Positions 17,610-25,107 of a DNA stretch of 41,473 bases are shown piece by piece. The stretch's first letter is position 1. Each line of letters opens with the position of its first letter. Under the pieces are notes generated by a model. The model saw only the letters and a program-made list of their open reading frames with translations. It did not search any database and was not told the DNA's origin. The position numbers and the translations under genes were made by a program. The stretch spans positions 1 through 41,473 of the forward strand of contig CALUWD010000013.1 of the NCBI GenBank assembly GCA_944324385.1, written 5' to 3'. This DNA comes from Candidatus Gastranaerophilales bacterium (GTDB taxonomy: Bacteria > Cyanobacteriota > Vampirovibrionia > Gastranaerophilales > Gastranaerophilaceae).

Positions 17610-17694
17610 GGGCTTGCGTTGAGCAAGACCAAAGGCGTAACTGTCGATGACCGCCGTAGCAAGCGTAGCGAGCACAGGCGGAATGCGTGAGCCA
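17582..17694. repeat. Dispersed repeat R1, copy A (overlaps 3' end of fabI)
   Basis: Begins with GGAATGCGTAAGCCGGAGTG and contains a 47-base core at 17636-17682 identical to 38797-38843 in region B, followed by another GGAATGCGTGAGCC. The core carries CCGCC/GGCGG inverted ends and a doubled CGTAGC. Noticeably richer in G+C than the surrounding genes. Confidence 0.85.
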
Positions 17695-17721
17695 ATAAAA
17701 CTCTGTACAGTAGGCTTATAA

Positions 17722-17746
17722 GACCCTGAAATAAATTCAGGGTGAC
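17722..17746. repeat. Short palindromic repeat R4 (CACCCTGAA...TTCAGGGTC type)
   Basis: GACCCTGAA/TTCAGGGTGAC arms around a short centre. Further copies occur at about 17908-17933, 38917-38942, 39097-39122 and, reversed, near 40953-40978, 41155-41180 and 41252-41279. Palindromes of this look, reading HPELISGS-like peptides, are familiar from other bacterial genomes. Confidence 0.75.
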
Positions 17747-17754
17747 GGTTAACT

Positions 17755-17830
17755 GTCATGCTGAACTCGTTTGACTGCTTTTGCCAAAATCTTTGATTTT
17801 GTGCAAAATGTCCCTATTCGGGCAGCATCT
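17755..17830. repeat. 76-base nested palindrome R3, copy 1
   Basis: Outer arms GTCATGCTGAA...AGCATCT enclose an inner hairpin TTTTGCCAAAATC / GATTTTGTGCAAAA with a TTT loop. Near-identical copies lie at 39193-39268 and 39329-39404, and a reverse-complement copy at 41049-41124. Confidence 0.9.
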
Positions 17831-17933
17831 ATTCAACCGGCGCAATTCGAACTTATTTGACTGCTTTTCTTGACGAAGCGCAGCTTGAAAGCAAGCGACT
17901 GTGTAATAGACCCTGAAACGAGTTCAGGGTGAC
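17831..17933. repeat. 103-base dispersed repeat R2, copy 1
   Basis: Runs from ATTCAACCGGCGCAATTCGA to the end of an R4 palindrome. It matches 39020-39122 over its full length with only a few substitutions; the part GCTTGAAAGCAAGCGACTG is also present near 38891-38911 and reversed in region C. Confidence 0.9.
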
Positions 17934-17944
17934 GGGGTTTTTGT

Positions 17945-18054
17945 GTTCAGGGTGACAGGGTGGGTCGTTCAGGGTGACAAGGTGGGTCGTTCAGGGTGAC
18001 AAGGTGGGTCGTTCAGGGTGACAAGGTGGGTCGTTCAGGGTGGCAGGTTAGTTG
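17945..18054. repeat. Tandem 22-base repeat array (five units)
   Basis: Units of GTTCAGGGTGACAAGGTGGG plus TC start at 17945, 17967, 17989, 18011 and 18033. Units 2-4 are identical, unit 1 differs by one base and unit 5 is degraded. The unit is an expanded half-arm of the R4 palindrome. There are no spacers. Confidence 0.9.
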
Positions 18055-18106
18055 CGCAAGGGGTGACGAGGTGGGGCGCACAGGGCAATAAAGTAAATTT
18101 CACATC

Positions 18107-18143
18107 AAAATATCGCCTCTGGTTAAACCATTGGCGATATTTT
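18107..18143. terminator. Bidirectional intrinsic terminator between fabI/repeat region A and the small minus-strand gene
   Basis: AAAATATCGCC (18107-18117) pairs perfectly with GGCGATATTTT (18133-18143); the loop TCTGGTTAAACCATT can pair further. Runs of A and T on both flanks fit termination in both directions. Confidence 0.8.
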
Positions 18144-18177
18144 AGAACAATAGTGAGAAGAACAAATAAGGGGTAAA

Positions 18178-18570
18178 CTATTCTCTAATCTGCATGCTTG
18201 CAGCCATTGCCAACTTTTGGGAATCAGATAAATTTTCCCATGCGCTGACACCTTGAAACTCCGTATCCATCGCGGCTTTTGTACTTTCTGTACTACCTTC
18301 AAAAGCACCCATCGAGGCTTCAATATCTTTAATTCTATCTTCAGACAGATAATCTTTAGGGTTTATAAACTTTCCAAAAGCAATTGCCTTATTTTGAATT
18401 GCGCTCATTTGCATTGCATCAAAAATAGTATCAGGGTCTTTTGCCTCTTGCGCTTGTGCTTGTGGCAACTCATTTTTTTCATCTGCCTTTTTGCTGTCAT
18501 TCTCTTTCTTAACGGACTGATTGTTTACGTAAAAGTTAGCGTTTGCGCCTATTTTTGAAATATTGTCCAT
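18178..18570 (-). CDS. Small hypothetical protein
   Basis: A 130-residue soluble protein I do not recognise. No signal peptide, membrane helix or cysteine. The first 60 residues are low complexity (K, E, D, Q, A; e.g. QAQAQEAKDPD) after a starting segment MDNISKIGANANFYVNNQS, and the second half is predicted helical with a possible folded core (FDAMQMSAIQNKAIAFGKFI and SAWENLSDSQKLAMAASMQI). The start is supported by AAGGAG at good spacing and by a clear promoter (TTGTCA, 16 bases, TAAAAT) upstream, and a terminator follows, so it is a well-formed single-gene transcription unit rather than a chance reading frame. Confidence 0.78.
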   Translation of the reverse strand: MDNISKIGANANFYVNNQSVKKENDSKKADEKNELPQAQAQEAKDPDTIFDAMQMSAIQNKAIAFGKFINPKDYLSEDRIKDIEASMGAFEGSTESTKAAMDTEFQGVSAWENLSDSQKLAMAASMQIRE

Positions 18571-18618
18571 TGTCTTCTCCTTGTTGTCCTTATTGTCTAC
18601 AATAAGTATTTCGGTAGA

Positions 18619-18646
18619 ATTTTAATGAACTTTATAATTTTGACAA
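18619..18646 (-). promoter_or_regulatory. Sigma-70-type promoter for the small hypothetical gene
   Basis: On the minus strand TTGTCA (18641-18646), a 16-base spacer and TAAAAT (18619-18624), each five of six to consensus. Predicted start near 18612, giving a leader of about 40 bases with AAGGAG. Confidence 0.5.
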
Positions 18647-18670
18647 CAAATTGTTACAAAAGTTTATATA

Positions 18671-19453
18671 TTATTTTACCTGTTTGCACCAAGCACTGTG
18701 GTTGTGAATGCTCTCAAAAGCTTCAATTTCAACTTCATAGTAGTCAATTGCATTAATACCCTCGAGCTTTAAAACCACATCTCGCATAACATCCTCTACA
18801 AATTTAGGATTTTCATACGCGCACTCTGTCACAAATTTCTCATCTTCGCGCTTCAATAGGGAATAAAGCTCACAAGAACCACAATTTTCAATATCTTGTA
18901 TTAAATCTTCAAGCCAAATGTGCTTATTTTCAGGATAAGAAACCTTAACACTTACAATTGCTCTTTGATTATGCGCACCATTATTTGAAATTTCTTTTGA
19001 ACAGGGGCAAAGGGTTGTTATAGGTACTTTTGCACCTAGAAAAAATTTATAATTATCATTTTCATCAAGCGTGCCTTCAAAATAGCAATCATAGCACATA
19101 AGCGCTTCTAGGGCTGATTTTGGCGCGCCTTTTTTAATAAAATATTTAAAATCAAACTTTAAATACGCACTTTTGGATTCAAGCTTGATTTTCATATCTT
19201 CAAGCATTTTTTTAATATCAACACCGATGAGATTTTTTTTGCGATATTCCTCTAAAATCTCAATAAACCTGCTCATATGAGTGCCTTTGTAATTTGATGG
19301 CAAATAAACACTCATTTTAGCTTTAGCGTAGACTTTTTGCGATGCCTTTTGCCCTTTTCTTTCAATATTTAAAAGGGTTTCGACATCTTTCACCCCTACT
19401 TTTTGCAAGGGGATATTTCTTTCATCTATAGTTTTTTGTACATCTTTAATCAT
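18671..19453 (-). CDS. folE2: GTP cyclohydrolase type IB
   Basis: Converts GTP to dihydroneopterin triphosphate at the head of folate (and queuosine) synthesis. The protein from the ATG at 19453 (MIKDVQKT) has 260 residues, typical of FolE2. Seen: DERNIPLQKVGVKDVE at the start, the SVYLPSNYKGTHMSRFIE motif and the metal-site stretch TLCPCSKEISNNGAHNQRA with its conserved Cys and His residues, plus SIHNHSAW near the end. A start 27 bases upstream is in frame but adds an unusual tail. The start overlaps the end of the WYDxDP-repeat gene by eight bases, so the two are co-translated. FolE2 uses several metals and often replaces zinc-dependent FolE in zinc-poor settings (known); no zinc regulator site is visible here. 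Confidence 0.95.
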   Translation of the reverse strand: MIKDVQKTIDERNIPLQKVGVKDVETLLNIERKGQKASQKVYAKAKMSVYLPSNYKGTHMSRFIEILEEYRKKNLIGVDIKKMLEDMKIKLESKSAYLKFDFKYFIKKGAPKSALEALMCYDCYFEGTLDENDNYKFFLGAKVPITTLCPCSKEISNNGAHNQRAIVSVKVSYPENKHIWLEDLIQDIENCGSCELYSLLKREDEKFVTECAYENPKFVEDVMRDVVLKLEGINAIDYYEVEIEAFESIHNHSAWCKQVK

Positions 19454-19781
19454 TATCTTGAGGAAAACTCTTTTCTTCAAGCGCTAAAAGCAACTTAAGC
19501 GCTGCTTTTCTCTGCACTTTTGGCTCGGCATTTCTTAAAAGTTCAATTGCTTTAATCATAACAGGATCATTATCATACCAGCGGTTGCCTACACCCTGAT
19601 ATTTTGTAACAATTTCATAAATGCGCTCGATTACATCCTTTGCAACATCTTCTTGCAATTTTAAAATAAAATCTTTTGCAGCTTCTTTTTCATTGTCAGA
19701 CGACAATCTTAAAAGCTCAAGGGCTTCTTTTAAAATTGGGTCTTTGTCATACCAGCGCTTTTTTTCAAACGATTCTTCCAT
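19446..19781 (-). CDS. Small protein with two RWYDxDP repeats, upstream partner of folE2
   Basis: Start set at the ATG at 19781 because AGGAGAGTT lies directly before it; an in-frame ATG 57 bases upstream lacks a ribosome site. The 111-residue product is helical and carries two matching blocks: KRWYDKDPILKEALELLRLS (about 7-26) and NRWYDNDPVMIKAIELLRNA (about 72-91). I do not know a function for this motif. No signal peptide or membrane helix, so cytoplasmic. It overlaps folE2 by eight bases, and this coupling suggests a role tied to it, though this may be no more than operon convenience. Confidence 0.8.
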   Translation of the reverse strand: MEESFEKKRWYDKDPILKEALELLRLSSDNEKEAAKDFILKLQEDVAKDVIERIYEIVTKYQGVGNRWYDNDPVMIKAIELLRNAEPKVQRKAALKLLLALEEKSFPQDND

Positions 19782-19827
19782 AACTCTCCTGTTTAAAAAA
19801 TACAAAAAAAGTATATCATACGCATGA

Positions 19828-19856
19828 TAGACAAACAAGCACTATGATAGTAATAT
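19828..19856 (+). promoter_or_regulatory. Candidate promoter for the fliM-fliN-regulator operon
   Basis: TAGACA (19828-19833), 17 bases, TAATAT (19851-19856); predicted start near 19863, upstream of CGGAGG. It looks like a housekeeping promoter; no flagellar sigma-28 type sequence is seen. Confidence 0.4.
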
Positions 19857-19888
19857 ATAAGTGCTGTAGTGTTATTATCGGAGGATGA

Positions 19889-20893
19889 GTGCAGAACCCA
19901 ACAGGTAACAACCCGCAAAATAACAATCCTGATTTATATCAGGAGGATTTAGCTGCGCTTGAAGAAGAATCCGCACTTATTGAGGAAATTTCAGAGGAGT
20001 TTAAAAAAGGTTACAAACTCTATAACTTCCGTCGTCCTGATAAATTTTCAAAAGAACATCTTCGCGCTCTGCAAGATATTCACCGCGATTTTGTAAGGCA
20101 ATTAGCACTAACCTTAACTGCTTATCTTCGCATGGACGTTGAAATGGACATCATTTCAGTTGACCAACTTACATATGACGAGTTTGTTTGCTCTATGCCT
20201 GCACACTTTCAAAATGGAATTTTTAAGTTAAACCCTTTATCAGGCGAAATTTCGCTTGGTTTAAGCAGTGAAGTTTTAATGGTGATTTTAGACAGAATGC
20301 TTGGTGGAGATGGCTCAAACAATGATTTTAACCGCGATTTAACACAAATTGAGGAAGCTCTGACTAAAAAAATCATAGAAAAAATTATAAAAACTCTTGA
20401 GAACTCTTGGTGCTCTGTTTTGCCTGTAAAAGCAGAATTCACAAGCCTTGACAATGGTTATCATGTTGTACCTATTACAACATCAGGGGAAATTGTTGCA
20501 CTTATTTCTTTTGAAATTCGTCTTGGTTCTAAAAACTTTGGCTTAATTAACCTGTGTTTTCCATATCCCGTGTTAGAAACTGTTTTGCAAAAATTAACAC
20601 CTCAGTATATTTTCCAACATACAAATGTTGTTTCAAATGAAATCGGAAGAAACGAAATTTTAACAAAAATAAACCCTGCCCTGCTTGATTTAAGCGTTAT
20701 TTTAGGCACAACAAATATTTTAATTAATGATGTTTTAGAATTAAAAGAGGGCGATGTTATAAAACTTGATGAAAAAATTGACGAAAAACTTTTTGTTTTA
20801 ATCAACGACAAGAAAAAATTTACCGCAATGCCAGGTAGAAAAGACGGCAGAGTATGTGTTAAAATTGCACAAAGGTATATACCTAAGGAATAA
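19889..20893 (+). CDS. fliM: Flagellar motor switch protein FliM
   Basis: Component of the cytoplasmic C-ring that sets rotation direction. The 334-residue protein starts at GTG 19889, four bases after CGGAGG; an ATG at 19885 leads only to a short frame. Seen: an N-terminal LYQEDLAALEEE (16-27) resembling the LSQxEIDALL CheY-binding peptide, the middle-domain start YNFRRPDKFSKEHLRALQ, DQLTYDEFVCSMP, the GGDGSNNDF loop, and a C-terminal SpoA/SPOA domain (about 255-330). First gene of a three-gene operon with fliN and a CheY-like protein. The conserved peptide argues that the motor is controlled by a CheY-type regulator. Confidence 0.94.
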   Translation: MQNPTGNNPQNNNPDLYQEDLAALEEESALIEEISEEFKKGYKLYNFRRPDKFSKEHLRALQDIHRDFVRQLALTLTAYLRMDVEMDIISVDQLTYDEFVCSMPAHFQNGIFKLNPLSGEISLGLSSEVLMVILDRMLGGDGSNNDFNRDLTQIEEALTKKIIEKIIKTLENSWCSVLPVKAEFTSLDNGYHVVPITTSGEIVALISFEIRLGSKNFGLINLCFPYPVLETVLQKLTPQYIFQHTNVVSNEIGRNEILTKINPALLDLSVILGTTNILINDVLELKEGDVIKLDEKIDEKLFVLINDKKKFTAMPGRKDGRVCVKIAQRYIPKE

Positions 20894-20895
20894 AA

Positions 20896-21237
20896 ATGTC
20901 TGAAAAAGAACCGCAAAATCTTGATTTAAGTAAATTTGAGAGTGTTGAGCGCCCAAAAGAAAACGAAAACGAAAATTCTTCAAGCAATACTTTAGGGCTT
21001 TTAATGGATGTCGAGCTTGAGCTAAGCGCGATTTTAGGTTCGACAGATATGAGTATAAAAAAGATTTTAGAACTTACAAAAGGTTCAATAATAGAACTTG
21101 AAAATAAAACCGCAGAACCAATAGATTTGCTTGTTAACGGCAAATTAATAGGCAAAGGTGAGGTTGTAATTATAGAAGATAATTTTGGACTAAGAATAAC
21201 CGATACTGTAAACGAGGATTTTAAAATTCATGAGTGA
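20896..21237 (+). CDS. fliN: Flagellar motor switch protein FliN
   Basis: A 113-residue C-ring protein with an acidic, low-complexity N-terminus (about 1-32) and a SpoA domain: LLMDVELELSAILGSTDMSI, KILELTKGSIIELENKTAEP, IDLLVNGKLIGKGEVVIIED and FGLRITD, all typical of FliN. It follows fliM by two bases with AAGGA upstream and overlaps the regulator gene by eight bases. Confidence 0.95.
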   Translation: MSEKEPQNLDLSKFESVERPKENENENSSSNTLGLLMDVELELSAILGSTDMSIKKILELTKGSIIELENKTAEPIDLLVNGKLIGKGEVVIIEDNFGLRITDTVNEDFKIHE

Positions 21238-21832
21238 AGAAAATGTTTCAATAAGCAACGAGACTATTGATTTAATCTATAAAATTGCAGAAACACAAAG
21301 ACCTGAAAAGGTTACTGACGAATTAATAAAAATTGCCCTTTGTGTTATTGAAAAAAAATTAAGTGACGCCCAATCGCTCGACATTGTTCCAAGTGCACCT
21401 GAAGAAGAAGGGTATTCTGAAGAACAGTGGCAAAAAGATATGGCTATGGCAGGTTTTGGCGATAAAAGAAAAATTCTTGTAGTTGATGATATTGGTGTGG
21501 TAACTTATCAACTAAAAGTTCTTTTCCAAAAAATCGGTTTTGAAGTAGATACTGCAAAAGATATTTACAGCGCTGCAAAGCTTGTAAGAAAAAATGTTTA
21601 CGACTTTATAATAATGGATTTGTTTGTATCAACTGAAAGAGAAGGTTTCTTGCTTCTTGATGAAACAAAAAAAGTTATTGTACAAAACAATTTAAAAACA
21701 AAAATCATTGTAATAACAGCCTCATCAAAAGGTGAACATAAGGTAAAATGTCTAAATCGCGGCGCAAATATGTTTTTGCAAAAAGATACAGGCTGGCAAG
21801 ATGAGCTTATAAAATTTGTAAGCACTAATTAA
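21230..21832 (+). CDS. CheY-like response regulator with N-terminal helical extension
   Basis: A 200-residue protein. Residues ~80-200 form a receiver domain: acidic pair D86/D87 (KILVVDD), phospho-acceptor D130 (IIMDLF), switch T163 (VITASS) and K185 (LQKD), all at normal spacing. Residues 1-75 are helical and acidic and not recognised (ETIDLIYKIAETQRPEKVTD). No output domain. Because it overlaps fliN and follows fliM, a role at the flagellar switch (CheY-like control or phosphatase sink) is a reasonable inference. Its stop overlaps the stop of the converging queA by eight bases, leaving no room for a separate terminator. Confidence 0.88.
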   Translation: MSEENVSISNETIDLIYKIAETQRPEKVTDELIKIALCVIEKKLSDAQSLDIVPSAPEEEGYSEEQWQKDMAMAGFGDKRKILVVDDIGVVTYQLKVLFQKIGFEVDTAKDIYSAAKLVRKNVYDFIIMDLFVSTEREGFLLLDETKKVIVQNNLKTKIIVITASSKGEHKVKCLNRGANMFLQKDTGWQDELIKFVSTN

Positions 21833-22874
21833 TAAACATGCAATCGCCATAGCTGAAAAATCTGTATTTTTCTTCTACTGCTTTTTTATAAGCCTCAAAT
21901 GTAAAATCCTTGCCTGCAAAAGCACTAACCAGCATAATAAGTGTTGATTTTGGCAAATGAAAGTTTGTTACAAGTTTATCAATTGATTTAATCTTATATG
22001 GCGGATAAATAAAAATGTCTGTTTCATCTTGTGTTGCAACGATTTTACCATGTTTTTGATAAGTCGCCTCAAGAGTCCTTAGAACCGTCGTCCCGACTGC
22101 AACAACAGAGCCTTTTGCGTTGTTTATTGCTTGCGCTGTGTCATCTGGAATTACAAAACTTTCAAAATGCATTTTGTGTTTTGTAAAATCATCAACCTTA
22201 ACAGGCAAAAACGTTCCCAAGCCTACATTTAACGTAACATAAACAATTTTTACGCCCTTGTTTTCAATTTTTTTTAAAGTTTCCTCACTAAAGTGCAAGC
22301 CTGCTGTTGGCGCTGCTGCTGAGCCTGTATTTTTTGCAAAAACTGTCTGGTAATCTTGCTTGTCGTCATCGTTTGTTTTTCTTGAAATATAAGGTGGCAG
22401 AGGAATAGAGCCGTATTTATTTAAAATTTCATAAACGTCATCTCCTAAAAACTCAAGCTCTACAATGTTTTTAGGTAACTCACCCTCTTTTGCTTTTTCT
22501 ACATCTTTTTGAATAACTTTTATTTTAAAATCGTCACTTACAAAAAGTTCTTCACCCTCTTTTACCCTTTTTGAACGCTTCATAAGACAAAACCAGCAGT
22601 TGTTTTGCGCGCAAGGGTTAAGCAAAAACACCTCAACCTCACCGCCACTGTTGCGTTTTGCAATCAAACGCGCAGGAAAAACCTTTGTATTATTTAAAAC
22701 AAGCACATCAAAAGGATTTAGCAAATCAACAATGTCATAAAAGTGTTTGTGCTCTATTGTTTGATTTTTTCGCTCAAGCACCATCATGCGCGCATTTTCA
22801 CGCTTTTTTAGCGGATATTGCGCAATTAATTCTTCAGGCAAATTGTAATTAAAATCATTTGTTGTTAAATTCAT
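21825..22874 (-). CDS. queA: S-adenosylmethionine:tRNA ribosyltransferase-isomerase
   Basis: QueA transfers the ribosyl part of SAM to preQ1 in tRNA to form epoxyqueuosine. The 349-residue protein is full length: start FNYNLPEELIAQYPLKKREN, RMMVLERK, NTKVFPARL, VEVFLL, the GSAAAPTAGLHFSEETL motif, GLGTFLPVK and TNFHLPKSTLIMLVSAFAG. It overlaps the end of gcvPB by 20 bases and converges on the flagellar regulator gene. Neighbouring folE2 provides the shared precursor of queuosine, though it is in a different transcript. Confidence 0.96.
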   Translation of the reverse strand: MNLTTNDFNYNLPEELIAQYPLKKRENARMMVLERKNQTIEHKHFYDIVDLLNPFDVLVLNNTKVFPARLIAKRNSGGEVEVFLLNPCAQNNCWFCLMKRSKRVKEGEELFVSDDFKIKVIQKDVEKAKEGELPKNIVELEFLGDDVYEILNKYGSIPLPPYISRKTNDDDKQDYQTVFAKNTGSAAAPTAGLHFSEETLKKIENKGVKIVYVTLNVGLGTFLPVKVDDFTKHKMHFESFVIPDDTAQAINNAKGSVVAVGTTVLRTLEATYQKHGKIVATQDETDIFIYPPYKIKSIDKLVTNFHLPKSTLIMLVSAFAGKDFTFEAYKKAVEEKYRFFSYGDCMFIN

Positions 22875-24273
22875 ATTTAGTGTTTAAATGTCTTGCCGCA
22901 AGCGTTTCATCTGCTCTTAAAACAGGTGTTGTTGTCGGATATTGCTCAAATTTTTGCGGGTCTTTTTCAACTTCTTTAGCTATTTCAATCATTGTTTGAA
23001 TAAAGTTATCCAAAACCCCTTTTGTTTCACTTTCGCAAGGCTCAATCATCATTGCCTCATGCACAATTAAAGGAAAATAAACCGTCGGAGGATGACAATT
23101 AGAATCCATAAGCCTTTTTGCCATCATAAGGGTTGAAACGCCTTTTTCCTTCTGCAAATCGCCTGATAAAACAAATTCATGCATGCAAGCGCGATTATAT
23201 GGCAACATATAATATTTTTTAAGTTTTTCTTTTATATAATTTGCCGCTAAAACAGCGTCAGAACTTGCATTTTTAAGCTTGTTGCCCATCATTAAAATAT
23301 AAGTGTAGGCGCGCACAAGGACAGAAAAATTACCGCAAAATGTGCTTACTTTGCCTATTGAATACGGGTTTTTATAATCTCTATAATATTTTTTACCATC
23401 AAATTTTACCCTTGGCACCGGCAAAAACTTTTCAAGCTCAGCCACAACGCCAACAGGGCCTGCCCCTGGGCCACCGCCGCCATGAGGGGTTGAAAATGTT
23501 TTGTGCAAATTAAGGTGGACAATGTCAAAACCCATAAGGCGCGGGTTTGTATGCCCCATAACAGCATTTAAGTTTGCTCCGTCATAGTATAAAAGTGAAC
23601 CGTTTTTGTGCATTAATTCTGAAATTTTTAAAATATTTTCATCAAAAAGCCCTAAAGTATTGGGGTTTGTCATCATAATAGCGGCAAGTTCATCTCCCTG
23701 AGTATCAATTAAGCTTTTTAAGGCTTCAAAATCCACACCGCCTTGCTCATCAGATTTTACTTCAATACAGTCAAATCCGTTCATTTTAGCGCTCATCGGG
23801 TTTGTTCCATGGGCATTATCGGGGATTATAACTTTTTTCCTTTTTTTATCGTTTTCAAAATATTTTTTGACAATATTCATCGCGCAAAACTCGCCATGCG
23901 CACCGGCACAGGGTTGCAGGGTTATTGCATCCATTCCTGTTATAATTTTTAGAGCTTGCTCTAAATCATACATTAACTCAAGCGCACCTTGGCAATCTTC
24001 ATCATTTTGCATAGGGTGAAGGTTTAAAAAGTCCTCAAATCTTGCTGTCAGCTCGTTTGCACGAGGGTTGTATTTCATTGTGCAAGAGCCCAAAGGGTAA
24101 AAACCTTTTTCTATGCAAAAGTTTCTATCAGATAATTCTTTATAGTGCCTCATAACCTCTAATTCAGTTGTATCTGGCAAATTCAGGGGTGTTGTTCTTT
24201 TGTTAAACTCAATTTCTTTATTTAAAAATGGTTTTGCGTTTAAATTTTTATCTTTTTCAAATATTGTTTTCAT
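22855..24273 (-). CDS. gcvPB: Glycine dehydrogenase (decarboxylating) subunit 2
   Basis: The C-terminal half of split P-protein of the glycine cleavage system, which decarboxylates glycine with pyridoxal phosphate. The 472-residue protein contains GFYPLGSCTMKYNPRANE, NAHGTNPMSAKMNGF and the PLP-lysine motif NLHKTFSTPHGGGGPGAGPVG. The usual partner gcvPA and the T- and H-protein genes are not in this window. No Shine-Dalgarno precedes the ATG; an extended -10 (TGTTATAGT) ends nine bases before it, suggesting a nearly leaderless message. Probably one transcript with queA. Confidence 0.96.
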   Translation of the reverse strand: MKTIFEKDKNLNAKPFLNKEIEFNKRTTPLNLPDTTELEVMRHYKELSDRNFCIEKGFYPLGSCTMKYNPRANELTARFEDFLNLHPMQNDEDCQGALELMYDLEQALKIITGMDAITLQPCAGAHGEFCAMNIVKKYFENDKKRKKVIIPDNAHGTNPMSAKMNGFDCIEVKSDEQGGVDFEALKSLIDTQGDELAAIMMTNPNTLGLFDENILKISELMHKNGSLLYYDGANLNAVMGHTNPRLMGFDIVHLNLHKTFSTPHGGGGPGAGPVGVVAELEKFLPVPRVKFDGKKYYRDYKNPYSIGKVSTFCGNFSVLVRAYTYILMMGNKLKNASSDAVLAANYIKEKLKKYYMLPYNRACMHEFVLSGDLQKEKGVSTLMMAKRLMDSNCHPPTVYFPLIVHEAMMIEPCESETKGVLDNFIQTMIEIAKEVEKDPQKFEQYPTTTPVLRADETLAARHLNTKYEFNNK

Positions 24274-24281
24274 AATTATAT

Positions 24282-24290
24282 ACTATAACA
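24282..24290 (-). promoter_or_regulatory. Extended -10 promoter element for gcvPB-queA
   Basis: TGTTATAGT on the minus strand (TGN plus TATAGT). The start of transcription would fall about two bases before the gcvPB ATG, in keeping with the absence of a ribosome site. Confidence 0.4.
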
Positions 24291-24333
24291 AAAATTTATT
24301 TTTGGCTTAAAATTAAGACGGGAGGAATAAAAA

Positions 24334-25107
24334 ATGGACAAAATTAAAATTGGCGACAAGGAATTTAGTTCGCGTTTAATGGTTGGTACAGGTAAATTCG
24401 ACAATTTTGAAACAATGCAAAAGGCACATTTAGCCTCAGGTGCTGAAATTGTAACTGTTGCAATAAGAAGGGTAAACGACAAGGCGCAAGGGCACGTTGG
24501 TCTAATGGACTACATTGATACAAATAAATACTGGCTTTTACCAAATACTGCAGGGTGCTCGACAGTTGATGAAGCACTGCGTGTTGCAAGGCTTTCGCGC
24601 GCAATGGGAATAAACAATTGGATTAAACTTGAAGTTATACCTGATCCGAAATTTCTTCTCCCTGACCCTATTGCAACTCTTGAAGCTGCAAAACAATTGG
24701 TTGATGAGGGTTTTACGGTTTTACCTTACATTAACGCAGACCCGATTTTAGCAAAAAGACTTGAAGAAGTAGGCTGCGCAACGGTTATGCCACTTGCAAG
24801 CCCAATTGGTACAGGTCAAGGTGTAAAAACTCTTGAAAATATTAAAATTATAATCGAGCAAGCAAATATTCCTGTTGTAGTTGACGCTGGAATTGGCGTT
24901 CCTTCTGACGCTTCGCTTGTAATGGAAGCTGGAGCTGATTTTTGCCTTATTAACACTGCAATAGCTAAAGCGGACGACCCCGTAAAAATGGCGGAAGCTT
25001 TTAAATACGGGGTTATGGCAGGAAGATGTGCTTATGAAGCAGGCAGAATCCCTAAAAAAGCCTATGCAAGCGCGTCATCACCACTAGATGGAATAATTGG
25101 CAAATAA
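24334..25107 (+). CDS. thiG: Thiazole synthase
   Basis: ThiG builds the thiazole phosphate of thiamine from deoxyxylulose phosphate, dehydroglycine and ThiS thiocarboxylate. The 257-residue protein shows [31 protein letters not shown], the Schiff-base lysine K98 in [28 protein letters not shown] and [19 protein letters not shown] precedes the ATG. Only 60 bases separate it from gcvPB, too few for a TPP riboswitch, and thiS, thiF and thiH are not adjacent. Its stop overlaps the comF-like start (TAATG). Confidence 0.97.
   Translation: MDKIKIGDKEFSSRLMVGTGKFDNFETMQKAHLASGAEIVTVAIRRVNDKAQGHVGLMDYIDTNKYWLLPNTAGCSTVDEALRVARLSRAMGINNWIKLEVIPDPKFLLPDPIATLEAAKQLVDEGFTVLPYINADPILAKRLEEVGCATVMPLASPIGTGQGVKTLENIKIIIEQANIPVVVDAGIGVPSDASLVMEAGADFCLINTAIAKADDPVKMAEAFKYGVMAGRCAYEAGRIPKKAYASASSPLDGIIGK

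Noticed and set aside
17553..17759. Open frame on the minus strand encoding an HPEFISGS-like peptide
   Set aside because: It lies wholly in repeat DNA and over the end of fabI; it reflects the palindrome sequence, and there is no ribosome site.
17945..18054. Regular direct repeats suggesting a CRISPR array
   Set aside because: The 22-base units are head to tail with no unique spacers, and no cas genes are near.
24274..24333. TPP riboswitch before thiG
   Set aside because: Only 60 bases separate the divergent starts and none of the conserved THI-element sequence is present.
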